Shown one piece after another: positions 21,336-32,994 of a stretch of DNA of 64,000 nt (position 1 is the first letter of the stretch; every line of letters starts with the position of its first letter). The position numbers were made by a program, and so were the translations under genes. This DNA comes from Brachypodium distachyon (Eukaryota; Streptophyta; Magnoliopsida; Poales; Poaceae). A model generated the notes under the pieces. The model was given only the letters and a program-made list of their open reading frames with translations, did not search any database and was not told where the DNA came from. Location of the stretch: the NCBI RefSeq assembly GCF_000005505.3, contig NC_016132.3:19148501-19212500 (forward strand), written 5' to 3'.

Positions 21336-22355
21336 ATGGCTTCCTCCGCGGCACAACTGCTACTACAGTGGGCGGCGGCCGCGGCCTTGGCGGGGCTGCT
21401 GCTCTCCAGCTTCTCCGACGCCGCGCACCACGTGTCCGTGCCCCCTTCCCCTTCCCCTTCGCGCTCTCCCAAGTCTTCTTCTTCTTTCCCCCCGGCAGCG
21501 TCCCCTCCAGCGGTATCTCCCGCTCCGGGCCCGGCGGCGGCGCTGGACCAGGCGTGCCTGAACTCGCTTCTCAACATGTCGGACTGCCTGCCGTACGTGC
21601 AGGCCGGGGCCGGCGGCGCGGCCGCGAAGCCGGACAAGGCGTGCTGCCCGGAGCTGGCGGGGCTGGTGGACTCCAACCCGGTGTGCCTCTGCGAGCTCCT
21701 CTCGGGCGCCGCCGACTCCTACGGCATCGCCGTCGACTACGCCCGCGCACTCGCGCTCCCCAAAGTCTGCCGCGTCGCCACCCCGCCAGTCTCCACCTGC
21801 GCCGCTCTCGGATACAATGTCCGCCTCGGCCCTTCCGCCGCGCCCGGCGTCTCTCCCTCCGCCGAGGGCCCTCAGTTCCCTGGTAATAATACTACTCCTA
21901 CTAGGGCCTCTCTAATTTAGTTGATTTTTGCACAAGAGCAAGGATTATGTTAAGCAAACTTGCGACCTGCCTGCATGCCAAGAATATTTTTGATGCATCA
22001 GTCTGGCAAAATCTGGTTTGACCAAATAGTCCATGGAGTATAGTATACCATGGAGCTTCAACTTTGACTAGCTAGGTTCATGTGACACAGTGACAGGATT
22101 TATTAGTGAAATTAATACGAGTCTCTTTTAATTCGTTACGGAGCAAGTGTAACCGTACTAGGTGTACTCCTACAATTAATCCCTTTGTCATGATCACGTC
22201 AATAAATAAATGAAAATGCCTTCTCAATCGCAGGTTCTTCGCCGTTCGCCTCGCCACCGGCGCCGCGGAGCCACGCCGCCGCGCGCCGCTTCCCCGCCGC
22301 CGGCAACCTCGTCGCTCTCGCGGCCGTGGTAGCCCTCGCCGTCGGGGTGATCTGA
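21336..22355 (+). CDS. GPI-anchored non-specific lipid-transfer protein (LTPG type), 2 exons
   Basis: Exons: 21336-21882 and 22234-22355, giving 222 aa. The N-terminal signal peptide (LLLQWAAAAALAGLLLSS) is followed by a Ser/Pro-rich spacer (SPSPSRSPKSSSSFPP) and the eight-cysteine motif in the order C, C, CC, CLC, C, C (QACLNSLLNMSDC, KACC, VCLCE, KVC, STC). Exon 2 encodes a short Ser/Ala/Pro linker and a C-terminal hydrophobic segment (LVALAAVVALAVGVI) ending at the stop, as expected for a GPI-anchor signal. Proteins of this class sit on the outer face of the plasma membrane and bind or export lipids for cuticle, suberin or pollen wall. Position of the Ser/Pro spacer before rather than only after the 8-Cys domain is slightly unusual. 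Specific ligand unknown. Confidence 0.9.
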
Positions 22356-22726
22356 GATTAAAAGTCCTTCTCACTTGCATATGCTTCCCCCCTCTGGCTC
22401 AATTGCGGGTTTGTGCGTCTATACTGTATTAATATTTCTCGCTGAGAAATTCCATTCGGATGTGATGTCATTGTCCTTGATTGCTGGATTCTAATAACTT
22501 TGTCATGCATGCCTACCTAGATGCCTCCCTCGTAGTATCTTTCACGTGACCCCGTCCCCGTGTCGTGGGTGGAAAGAAACACCAGCTTAGAGCATCCTCA
22601 TCTTCACGAAACACCGCGTGAATTGAGCTTGCTCTCGTCCGGTCATTTTCTAAAGTTGAACCATACAATAAAAAACATAAACAAGTGCCCAATCAAAATT
22701 ACTCTATATTACAAGAAAAATATGGA
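22356..22726. other. 3' flank of the lipid-transfer protein gene
   Basis: This is 3' UTR and intergenic sequence. No gene was recognised. Confidence 0.5.
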
Positions 22727-22849
22727 CTCCCTTTGTCCAACAAATGATGTCTCAACTTTGATCTAATGCATCTATACGCTAAGTCATGTTTAGATACATT
22801 TAAATTTTGACAAACTTGAGACAATCTTTTGTTTGTTGTACCGAGGGAG
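22727..22849. mobile_element. Stowaway-like MITE
   Basis: The termini CTCCCTTTGTCCAACAAATGATGTCTCAA and the inverted counterpart TTGTACCGAGGGAG bracket 123 bp. The flanks on both sides share the motif AACAAGTGC..AATCAAAATTACT (22681-22703 and 22861-22883), indicating a local duplication around the insertion. TA flanks are not clean. Confidence 0.65.
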
Positions 22850-22890
22850 TTAAAAACATTAACAAGTGCGGAATCAAAATTACTACTCCG

Positions 22891-22966
22891 TATATATTAT
22901 AGGAAAATATAGTATAATTATTTATACATATATATTATAGGAAAATATAGTATAATTATTTATACA
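22891..22966. repeat. 38-bp perfect direct duplication
   Basis: The unit starting TATATATTATAGGAAAATAT occurs at 22891-22928 and 22929-22966. Confidence 0.9.
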
Positions 22967-23279
22967 TTAATCTGAAACACTTATTATGTATTGGGAAGGG
23001 AGTAGATGTTATAGAACTACAGATATAGGCACACTCGTACATCATGTCATTGTGAGCACATCCGAGAGACTGACGATGTAATGATGTTATTTTCTTTTTA
23101 TAACTATGATCAAAATTTTAAACGGAAATTATAGTGAGCTGACGTTCGCGCGTTTGTCCGGCCGCCCGACGTTCCGTCAAGCAAAATTTGCTTCCGCATG
23201 CACATGCGGATAAGTACTTTTAGCATACATGTTTACTGCATAGTATTGTCCGGTATATTACACTAGTTAATTTGGGTGA

Positions 23280-23985
23280 TTCAAAATTTTTTGCAGCTCC
23301 AATTCACCATCCGTTTTCACCGTTGGCTTCGTATCGACGAAAAGTTCAAACCTAGTTCTCACTTGAATATGTTTCGGTGAAAAAAATTAGGGTCTTTTTG
23401 TTACCAAGCGATAATGCACGAGTTACCATCCTACCTTGAAATGAGTTACCGTGTGGTAACTTACTATTAACATGATGGAAACTTCATATATTATTAGATG
23501 GTAACTTAATATATATGTGATGGTAACTTTAATGCATAATCATCATCTTATTTTTTATGAAATTGCCACGTCTTGTTTGTTGTTAACAATGGTGGCAACT
23601 TGATATATTATTGGATGATAACTTCATATATTATGAGATGGTAACTTTAATGCTTAAAGCACCATCCTATTTGGACGAAGTTACCTCGTGGTAATATGTT
23701 ACTCACACTGGTGGCAATCTGATACATTATTGGATGGTAACTTCCTAAATTATGAGATGAAAACTTTAATGCGTAAATCACCATCCTATTCGTATGAAGA
23801 AACTTCATGATAATTTGTTACGTACAAAGGTGGCAACTTGATATATTACTAAATGGTAACTTTTGAGATGGAAAAAAAATCGTCGAAACATATCAACTTG
23901 GGATCTATTTTTGAAGATCTCGTGGAGACAAAACTAACGGTGAAGACGGATCGTAAATCAAATATACGGTTTGAAAGTTAAAACA
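23280..23985. mobile_element. Foldback element with an internal ~119-bp minisatellite
   Basis: The left arm (23280-23387) and right arm (23871-23980) are inverted: CCGTTTTCACCGTTGGCTT and TTGAATATGTTTCG in the left arm answer CCGTCTTCACCGTTAGTTT and TTGATATGTTTCG in the reverse complement of the right arm. Between them, about four imperfect copies of a ~119-bp unit occur. The marker TAACTTTAATGC recurs near 23523, 23641 and 23762. No ORF or target duplication was resolved. Class II non-autonomous is the best guess. Confidence 0.75.
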
Positions 23986-25004
23986 TTCTAATTGCATGAA
24001 CTTTTGCCTATATGCATGCATGCATGATAGCTTCCAACAGCGATGGACGCTACAGTCTCGTACGCGCCATAATGCTAATGGACGTCGTGCGCGCAATAGT
24101 CTAGCCTAAATTTAAAAGCTTGACCAGTCAATAAAATTTATTACTCCACTTTATATTTTTAACCAAGAGTCATACTACTATTTTACGACTCGTGAATTTT
24201 AATATTGAAGACCAGATCGGTCAGTACTGGCAAGTGACCTGGTATCGAACTATCTACTGTTGGGAGTTGGGACAAGCAAAATGCTACTGTTGGGACGATA
24301 AGCGTTGAATTATTATTGTCATTTGGAAGAAAGCAATTGAATTCCATCAGCGGTTGTGGATGCGGACAAGACGAACGGATGCAAGTCACTGCTCGGCTGC
24401 TTTGCATTTGCAATGAATGAAATACGGCGCCATGAACACACACACATCCGTGATCCAGCCATTCAATTCCCTCCATGTGAATTGATGGTCCTAGCTGCTG
24501 CCACAAACCGCAAGGACTTTATTATTCTCTCCTCTTCATCAGCAATCGGCATCACGGACAACTGTCCACGAGAGGGCATACATAAACTTCAAAACCAGAG
24601 TCTTTGGAGAGGTTTAATATTGAATCCAGGAACACATTTGAGCTAGCTATACACCGCAAAAGTGAAAAAGATTGCAGTCTCTAAACTCTCTACTACAGTC
24701 TACAGCCGAAAAGGACAACTTCGGCACTGGAAGCTTACTGATCTCTGCCTGCCTACCATAAATTATGAGCACTAATTAACAAAGGTTGTTCGCCCTCTGA
24801 TTCCAGCCAGGTTACCATTGATCAATAAACATGGTAACCAGGAACCAAGTAGTCCGTCAGGGAACAACAAAATACTGGTGCAATTTGTAGTGCCAAACCT
24901 CATGAACAAACTCAGGTTAAACAGCTATCGTTGCTCATGTATGGACCTGATTGAACAACAAGCCAGTTACCGTCGATTCTGTTTCCCCATGCAATGCTAA
25001 ATCG
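23986..25004. other. Intergenic region and 3' UTR of the prolyl 4-hydroxylase gene
   Basis: No gene was recognised. The right part should be the 3' UTR of the minus-strand prolyl 4-hydroxylase gene. Confidence 0.5.
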
Positions 25005-28000
25005 CTAGCACACGTTGCAGCTCCTCCTACAATGACCGGGCAATGCCGCGGTTCCAATCATGTACGGTGGGTTCTTTATGCACTCTCCGAGCGCTGCCCA
25101 TCTCACGCAGCTGTCGTTGTTGTCGCTGCAATTGCCTGGCATATGATAGACCTTGTCGAATGAGGCTACACGGATCCATTTTGTGGCAGTCCATTTCTCT
25201 CCCTTGATGACTGTGCACCCTCCATGGAGGCTCAAGGGGTCCGTTGCAGCGTCTGGGCGAAGGTTGAAGAACAGAAGGGCGTCCCCTTTTCGCGGTTTCA
25301 CTGAAGACACGGCAGTACAGGTGCATATTAGTTGAGAAATGTTTCAGTTCTCTTACAAATAACTTGGGAATTGCGATTGTCAAAAAGGATACAAGTATGA
25401 AAATATACCTGCAATGCCTTTCTGTGCACATTCTGACAAGGTTGTATCCTTATCATGCAAACCTGTGTCTGTAAAGTCCTGTTTGACAAATGCATGTGGA
25501 TATTTGATGACAGATTCAAAAATGATCTAGCAAACAGTACAGGAGAAAATAATGGTAACGGCTACTTTCACTCAGATTAAAATCAGTAATCCGAAGCACT
25601 TTCTACCATCTTATTGATAACTGAAAACTACCACCATGAAGAAGGAAACATACCTTAGCTAAGGGGAAAACTGTTTCCCCTCCTTCTGCGACATCTGTTA
25701 AGTACAAAAGTACAGTAGCTACGCGATGTCCACCACGTACAGTATTTACAGTGTCGGTGAAGAAATCAAATTGCGGTTCATCTTTCTCCCCACGCTTATA
25801 CCTTAGAACTTGCATATCTTCTCCGTTCTCTGATTATTGGACAACACTTATAAGCAAAACTCAAAACAGTAAAGATTGCCCGATCCTTAAGTTCAACTTC
25901 CTACCCTACACATAGAATTGGAAGAATATAAACAGAAGGGTGACAAGCAAACAAGCCTAAACATTTCCCCTTTATCAACCTTGAGGAATTTCACGACATA
26001 ATGTTAAAACTTCACACTAAAGCTAATGCTCAACAAAAAAAATACAAGGAAAAGATAAGCTCCAAATTAGATCATGTCAAGGTCATTAGGTTTCTTCTTT
26101 AATTGATGTAAGATACATGATACATCCAAATAACAGTGCATAGCTGTTCTAGAGGTTCGGAAATAAAATGTATATGTGAGCACATGAAAGTGAAAGGGGA
26201 AGGATGCCTATTTCGTAGTCATACACATGCATAGATCGTGGATTTTTAACAAACGGTTAATATCTACAGTTCAGTGTTTTACCATATAAACTTGTGCAAA
26301 ACATCAAATACAATTTGAAAAAAATGGGATTAAATAATGAAGATAATGTGCGACATACTGACATGTCCTAGGTAGGATGAGCACAAAATTTAACCAACCA
26401 GTAGAACATATGGATGTAGGATAGCTACAGTAGTGTTATTCGTGAGCTGATCTGCTACATCTTGAGCTACGGATGCACTGGCCACTCGGTTCGAAGTTCC
26501 TTAAAATATATATTCATGTTATTTGAAGAGCTTTACATGGTTAGGTTAAGGGTAATTTGAACTAGATTCTGACCTGCTAAACAAAGATGTTTCCCTACCA
26601 AATTCAAATACAGCTCAGAACTTCAGAAGTTTTCTGGAAGAAGCAAATGAAGCATTTTCTTCTTCTACAACTACAAGAATTAGAACCCTGAAATGCATGA
26701 ATATTAGTGTGCAGTATTATTGTGTCACAACCTTTTGGAAGAAATGTCCATGCAGCAATTTTATCTTCTATACCAGCAACAATTGGATCCTACAAATTTG
26801 GACATGATTATTCATTAGATAAAAACCATGTAAGCTAGAGAAATTCCTCAACTGCATAATACTCCTGGACCAAGTTATGGTTAGTAGCTGCCTCGCTGAA
26901 TATATAGGATATTGATGCCTTAAGAACATTAGAGCACGTATATAGAAGATTGCTGCCCCTGCTAGCATATTTCACCTAATTAGTACAGAGGACGAAAATT
27001 CTACATAAGATGTTGAACTCAGATTTCAATACCATCATTCAGATGGAACATGCAAAAGAGATTATTAGCATCCATCGATAGTCAGGTAAAGATCAATTTA
27101 CAATTATTCTTGTCTCTGCATATGAGTTGAATTGAGCCAAGCATTATTGAATTCAAGCAAAAGAAGAACATTTGGAAATTCTGCATTCAAGCAAGCTGTA
27201 GTTCGAGATGTGCTCCCATTTAGAGACGACGCAGTGTTCTTGGGAAATACCGAAACAACTGCGGCGATTTTTTTTCTCTCGAACAAATGTATGTCATTTT
27301 GTATTGGACAGAAACTTTGGCGTATCAATCTAGAAATTATGCCAACCTTTCTCGCTTTAAGACATCCAGATAACATAAGTTTGCACGTACAATTGCAAAG
27401 GCAGTAGTATCCCCGTTGGCATATGAAGAAATACCAAGGTACGAAGGCCTAACCTTGCCCTTACTGATGAAGGTGCCGTAGCTGGTGCGGACCTCGCTGA
27501 GCGTGCTCTTGCCCGACGTGTTATCAGCAACCGCCGACCTCTTGAGCTCCGCCCTCGCCTAAAAAAGAAGAAGAATCCCAGAATCAAATCAATTCCTTCC
27601 ACGGAATTTCCTCCTGCCAAGAAGGAAAAAAACCATTGTATGGAATAGTGGAACAGGGAGCAGCAGAAGCACTGACGAGGGACAGGAGATGGTTGGCCTC
27701 GTCGTCGCTGAGGAAGTGCTGGTAGAGGAACACCCTGCGGAGAGTAATCAGACGCCATGGATCGCCGCATCAAATTCGAGATCGAGAAGGCCGCCAAGGA
27801 GCGAATTGGGCATGGAAAACTGCGTACCTGGGTTTCCAGGAGATCTGGCGGGAGTGGTGCGGGTACACCACGGACGCCGGGTACACCGAGCTGCCCCTGC
27901 CGCCGCCACCCCTGGCCGCGCCGTCGCGGGCGAGGAGGAGTAGGAGGGCGGAAAGGAGCAACGCCACGAGGCTGGATGGGTGAGGCCCCGCCCGAGGCCG

Positions 28001-28006
28001 CGCCAT
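25005..28006 (-). CDS. Prolyl 4-hydroxylase-like protein with ShKT tail, HxD iron ligand replaced, 7 exons
   Basis: Exons in transcript order: 28006-27828, 27734-27677, 27558-27454, 26789-26732, 25829-25654, 25478-25409, 25300-25005, giving 313 aa with all phases agreeing. An N-terminal signal anchor (LVALLLSALLLLLA) is followed by the family entry motif ISWKPRVFLYQHFLS and the 2-oxoglutarate/iron dioxygenase fold. The second-ligand region SLHGGC (H241) and the 2-oxoglutarate lysine in KGEKW (K251) are present. The first ligand motif, normally EPHFD, reads EPQFD: Gln153 (CAA, nt 25773-25771) replaces His, while Asp155 remains. A C-terminal ShKT domain with six cysteines (about residues 273-313) ends the protein. 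Active members hydroxylate prolines of cell-wall glycoproteins in ER/Golgi. Without the His, activity should be strongly reduced or lost. The gene is otherwise intact. Confidence 0.9.
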
Positions 28007-29512
28007 CGCGAGTGACAGTGAAGACCAGACTCCACCGCTCGCTCACGCAGGCCGGGAAGGGGATGAGGAGGCCGCGGGCGGTGCGGAGCGAAGAGCACGG
28101 CGGCGGCGGCGAGGTGGCTCGCCACGTTTCAGACTTTCAGTGGGACGGAGAGAGAGGGGGGGGCAGGGCGGAAGCAGCGGGACTGGGAGGAGATCTGCGC
28201 CGCCCGGTCCATGATCCTCGATCCAACGGCTAGCAAGCAGCGGAAGAACGTGCGCGCACGACCAGTTCATCACGAGAGGCACGCACCGGAAAAAACGTGC
28301 CGCCTGGCAATTTCCGGTTAACCCGACATTTTTTAAGAGTACAATACCGTGTAACCACAGCGTCTAGACTTTGATTTCAGTCGAACCTAGATGGCAAAAA
28401 TCAAGGCCTTTGCGTTGAACCGGTTTGAACGGCTGAACCTAGAGCAATCAAGAAATCGCATCAATGGGAGTTCTAGTCTTAGGAATACAACTCATGGAGT
28501 CCTAATGTTCTAGAAGATAGACGTTTCGAGAGGAGGGGGTTGTGCAAAACACAGCCTACGTGGCAGCAATCAACCAGCCAAGCGCGTTGGTCAAAGATGA
28601 CCCGGGCAGCATAGAACTTGCCATGAACAACTTAAATACTTTTACTCTCTCCGATCCTAAATTATTGTCAAAATATTGCATATATCTAGACGTTTTTTAA
28701 GAATAGATACATCCATATTTGAACAAACTTGAGTTAAGAATTTAGAATCAGAGGGAGTAGAACCTAATATGCAGATTTGAAGAACTGATAGTAACTAGGC
28801 ACCTTAGGTAAAGAATTAAGAACTCCAATTCATTTGCTCTATTTTCTTCAGTGTCAGCTAAAAAGTAGCAGCAAAAAGGTAGTATATGTGCTTATAAATA
28901 ATTAAGACCGCAAACAAAAGGTAGGAGAAAAGATAAGAACAATACGCATGATAATTGGACATCGCGCTAATTTTGTGTCCGTTCACACAAGACAGTCCAA
29001 CGATGGGAAATCAAGACAAATAGGAGAGAATATCCTGTATATTTGGAAAGGATGCCTTGTCTCAATACAGTTTTGTTACAGACAGGCTCAAACTTACAAC
29101 AGGTACAACTACAGTTGTTTGAAACATACAACTTGCAAAACTATGAAGAGGCTTACTTGTTCTACCCAAAGAAACAAAAAGAGTCTTCCTCGGAAATTGT
29201 TGAAGCATATATCCTAATAATCCTCAGAGGCAAAAAAAAATTGAAGTATATCATCTAATCACTTTCCTTTTGGAAACTATATGTGATCACATTTACTGTA
29301 CAACACAGTAATCACCTTTCTCTTCATCGCAAAATAATTTGCTGGGAAACAAATACCTAGCAGTGCCCGTGAAAAGTTTCTTCAGCACCTTACTCCATGT
29401 GTTGCACATTATAAACCGATTTATTATGTGATTTTGATCCCAGCACCTGCAGTGTTGTGCTCAGACTAATTAGTCTTGTTTATGCATGTATTGGTGTTTC
29501 TAGTGCTTTATG
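28007..29512. other. Prolyl 4-hydroxylase promoter and 3' flank of the 5-phosphatase gene
   Basis: GC-rich sequence at 28007-28250 is the promoter or 5' UTR of the prolyl 4-hydroxylase. The rest is AT-rich with one MITE. A further 3' exon of the neighbouring 5-phosphatase could lie at 29000-29512, but I found none that was convincing. Confidence 0.5.
28645..28757. mobile_element. Stowaway MITE
   Basis: The termini CTCTCTCCGATCCTAAATTATTG and AATTTAGAATCAGAGGGAG are inverted and flanked by TA at 28643-28644 and 28758-28759. Confidence 0.85.
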
Positions 29513-32500
29513 CTAAACTTTAAAGATGTATTTTATTGTTGAGCAGATCAACTGACAAGAAAGAATGTGCATACCTTTATTGACCTTATTTTTACTTGTT
29601 GGTAAGAGCTCCTCAGCACCAATTCTGATGTTAGTATTAGATGCACGCTTCTTTGATTTGCCATCTAGTAGATCCACCTCCACATTAAATGACCCACATA
29701 CAGGACGATGATCAGAAAATTTAGACTCCCCACGGAAGTAGGATAACTGTGCGATACCGTCTCCATGCCATAGTATTCTATCACACCTGAGCAGGTTCAA
29801 CAATGTAGCATAGATGAATCAATAGTTGCTAATAGTTTCTAGTACAGTTAGGTGTATGTATATTAGATTATGCAGTAAATTCCTTGTCAAAACAAAAAAT
29901 TAACAATCAATCAACCGAATTGTAAACCTGGCCATTTCTATGGTTCTTTTAGTGTACATAAGAGGGAATGCAAGATTTTTGAGTCACACACAGTCATGTG
30001 TCTACCTTACGGTCAGAGTTAAATGTTACTCTTCAAGGTTGAGACCTGCTAAAGCCGGAATTATTTGCAACATAAAACTAAATAATTTGAAAATGATAAA
30101 TACCAGGCTGGGGTTCTCCTCTTTTTCTTCGAGGTTTCAGTTTCTCCAGCATATGAATCCGAGTTGAAGGTGTACTTATATGTGGGAGCAAAATATATCT
30201 TCTCCTCACTCCAACCCTTGAACACCCTTCCAGAGTTACGCTCAATGTTAAGCTGAGGAAAATGTTGTAAATGGTCAACCAAATTTTACCATGATATAAC
30301 TATAACATGAAACAACAGATAATAATTAGTATTTTCACATTCCATATTTAGTTGTTCAGTTCCCGTTGTAGGGGATAACTGAGTTGCACTAAACTAATTT
30401 GCAAGAAACAGTGTCATGTTTTTAGGTGCTTACTTGATCCTTTTGAAAAAGGGCATCCCAGTTATTTTCAGTCAGAAGTTCCTTGGTATCTTCATAGCTC
30501 AAGGAAATACGGTAGTTCAGATCCCCCAACCATATAACCCGTCTGAAATGAATCGCCAAAATCAGATAATAGCAAAACAAATAAAGCTTAAAAAGAATCG
30601 ACGCGTGAGTTTCTTACTCATGATCAATAATTTTCTCAGGGATTCTTTGCCCAGCTCTTCTGCAAATCCTTGGAAACTGGGTGACCCTCAGGATCTCTAA
30701 AACATCTAAATTGCGCCTCAACTCATCGCCTTCTTTCTCACCTGAAGCCAAATGGCTACAGATGAAACAAAAGCTTGTCTGGTGCAATGTCATGCTCACT
30801 GATATACATCCCTGAAGCCAAAAGTAAGTGCACAACTTAAAAAGGATAAGGGATCTACTGCATATGGCACTTCAGTTTTTTTTCCTTTCCTGGCTTTATT
30901 TTGGCAAGCTAGGGTTGGAGACTTCGAATGTTTCAAGTAAAATGTTTGCTGTAGTTGTAGACAAATGCTGAATGGTGATAAAGAACTTGATATAAGAAAA
31001 TAATTTTATTCATTAATGTCTTTACAATTATCATACTCCCTCCGACCCGTATTACTTGTCACAGATTTAATACAAAGTTATACTAAATCAGTGACAAGTA
31101 ATTCTGGCCAGAGGGAGTAGCATTTTATTTTGCATCTTTAGTTCCTTCCAAAAATTAGGGCATGCTACAATTTGCATATTTGACAGGCAATTACTTGTAT
31201 AATTTGATTTGGTTCTAACCTTGTTTCCAAGATAACCCATTACTCCACGGCCTACACATGATGTCCTCACATGGCCGATGTGCGGCACTAATTCTTTTTT
31301 TGCCCATACTGTCACAAAAATACCAACCATTCGTTTGCAAGATACAAGGTTATATTTCAGCTGATCCCTGGAGGCGGAAACAGTCGAAGTCACTCCATCA
31401 ACCACATAACCGTAAGCATTGTTCGGTCTATCATCCACTTCATCTTCTTCTGAAGAGTCTGTCTCATTAATATATGCTTGTGGGCATCCAAAGCAAGCAT
31501 CTTTGTAGGATTTCCTGGTCATTTCAACTGAGCAGTTGCAGAGTTTCAGCAGTTTTCTCTGAGTTGGCATGTAAGGCTTCCTGATAGATTTTAAGGAGGA
31601 CATTTGGAAGATTGCAGAACTAGAACGGTTGGAGAACGAAGCATCAAGGTTTGACGAAGATCGAGATGAGGTTGAATCAAGGGATAGAGATGGCTTGTGC
31701 TGGAAGATATCAGCATCCCCATCAACTGGTCGGTTTAGTGTGCGGTTTATAAGAGCAAGCCATCTTGCAGCTGGTTCGTTGTCTTCCATTACAAGCACAT
31801 TACCAGCATTGAGAGGGACAATTTCCTGAAAACTGTGTGAAGGTTAAAAAAGAGATGTAACCGCTTTGTCTGTTCATGGAAACAAGTCAAATAAACTCCA
31901 GGGAGTAAAACATACCAAAAATATGTAAGTAACACACTATACATTCTTTTATGGAAATTTTGGCATGACAACTAGTAATACTGACAGGTGTACATTCCAG
32001 ACGTGTGAGAAATAGATGGATACCTACCCTAAAACAAAAATATCTGAGTGGTCATCAGCAGGAATGAAGTCATCCAGATTCAACTCAGCTGTAGGTGTGT
32101 TTCCTCCAACGTTCCATGTCGAAACAAAAACCCTGTATAATGAATGCACTAAAAAAAATCAAGACACTTCTTTTCCACCTATAGGATGCGTATAACTGCA
32201 AGTTTAGCTGTTTGACCTGAAAGGTTCAGTTTTTGTAGCACTTGGAGAACGGGCAAGGAAATGGCTGAGACGTATGCTCCTAACTTCTGCTTCCATTTAA
32301 TCCAAAGGAACACAATAATGAGCCAATCAAATCAAACCAGCAGCATAAAAAAATGATCCAGTGCAGCAAAGTTGCCAGATAGAAAACCACCTGAAAGTGT
32401 TTTGAAGGAGGAAGAAGATTGTGCCCTGGAGGAACTTGGTCCTGACTTAACTGGAGATGAGAAGAGAACACAGAAGAGTTTCTAGTATGTCATCACAAAA

Positions 32501-32994
32501 TCCTAATAAAAATTATACTGTACTAGATTTAATACAGCATGTCCAATTTCTGAAATGAAGTGATGAAATATGGAATTGCTGAACATATGAATTCTAGCAT
32601 ATTCAAATAAACACATTTGAACTGCATGCCTCTACATAACACTCAATCTATGAAGTCGACAGGGGTTCAGTTCAACCCAGATGAGCCAAATTTTGATCGA
32701 ATATGCTAATCTATTTATTACTAGTTCTCAATTATTCAGTTTCAAAGGAAGATACACTACCATTGGAGGAGCTTGGACGGTCTATTTTCTTTGTGGCCTT
32801 CTTATCTTTTGCCCGAAAAATCTTTGGTCGGCAACCCTACAGTACAATTTTACAAAGCCAAATACTTTAAGTCAACGCTCCATTCAGCTTGCAAATGCAT
32901 TCAAGACATATGTTCAGGGGGAGGGGGGGGGGGGGGGGGGGGTTATGGAACAAGAGACACACACCTTCATCTTCTCATCATCTGGGAAGGTCAT
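29513..32994 (-). CDS. Type I inositol polyphosphate 5-phosphatase, about 10 exons
   Basis: Exons in transcript order: 32994-32965, 32836-32761, 32441-32391, 32286-32217, 32132-32028, 31832-31220, 30811-30618, 30542-30434, 30252-30104, 29786-29513 (about 556 aa). The first ATG ([10 protein letters not shown]) follows an in-frame TGA. Family landmarks are [59 protein letters not shown], the catalytic WLGDLNYRI, the substrate-binding segment [13 protein letters not shown], and CDRILWHG plus FSDHRPVCG. These enzymes remove the 5-phosphate from InsP3/InsP4 or phosphoinositides and tune calcium and ABA signalling. All catalytic motifs are intact. Two points are open. Exon 3 may start at 32450 instead of 32441 (9 nt, in frame). 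The last exon reads through to a stop at 29513 after KNKVNKG, but a donor at 29574 could lead to another exon. The 5' UTR exon and intron probably lie at 33000-33800. Confidence 0.88.
31036..31117. mobile_element. Stowaway MITE in intron 6 of the 5-phosphatase gene
   Basis: CTCCCTCCGACCCGTATTAC at the left is answered by GTAATTCTGGCCAGAGGGAG at the right, with TA duplications at 31034-31035 and 31118-31119. It is 82 bp long and nearly palindromic. Confidence 0.9.
32921..32942. repeat. Poly-G run in intron 1 of the 5-phosphatase gene
   Basis: GGGGGA is followed by about 16-17 G, next to the donor of the first coding exon. Confidence 0.8.

Noticed and set aside
23405..23870. CRISPR-like spaced repeat
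   Set aside because: The repeats are long (~119 bp), imperfect and contiguous in a plant genome. It is a minisatellite inside a foldback element.
27757..28233. 158-aa plus-strand ORF
   Set aside because: It is antisense to the first exon and promoter of the prolyl 4-hydroxylase; GC-rich sequence opens all frames.
29000..29260. Extra last exon of the 5-phosphatase
   Set aside because: A phase-compatible acceptor exists near 29210 but the translation matches nothing I know. Read-through to 29513 is simpler.
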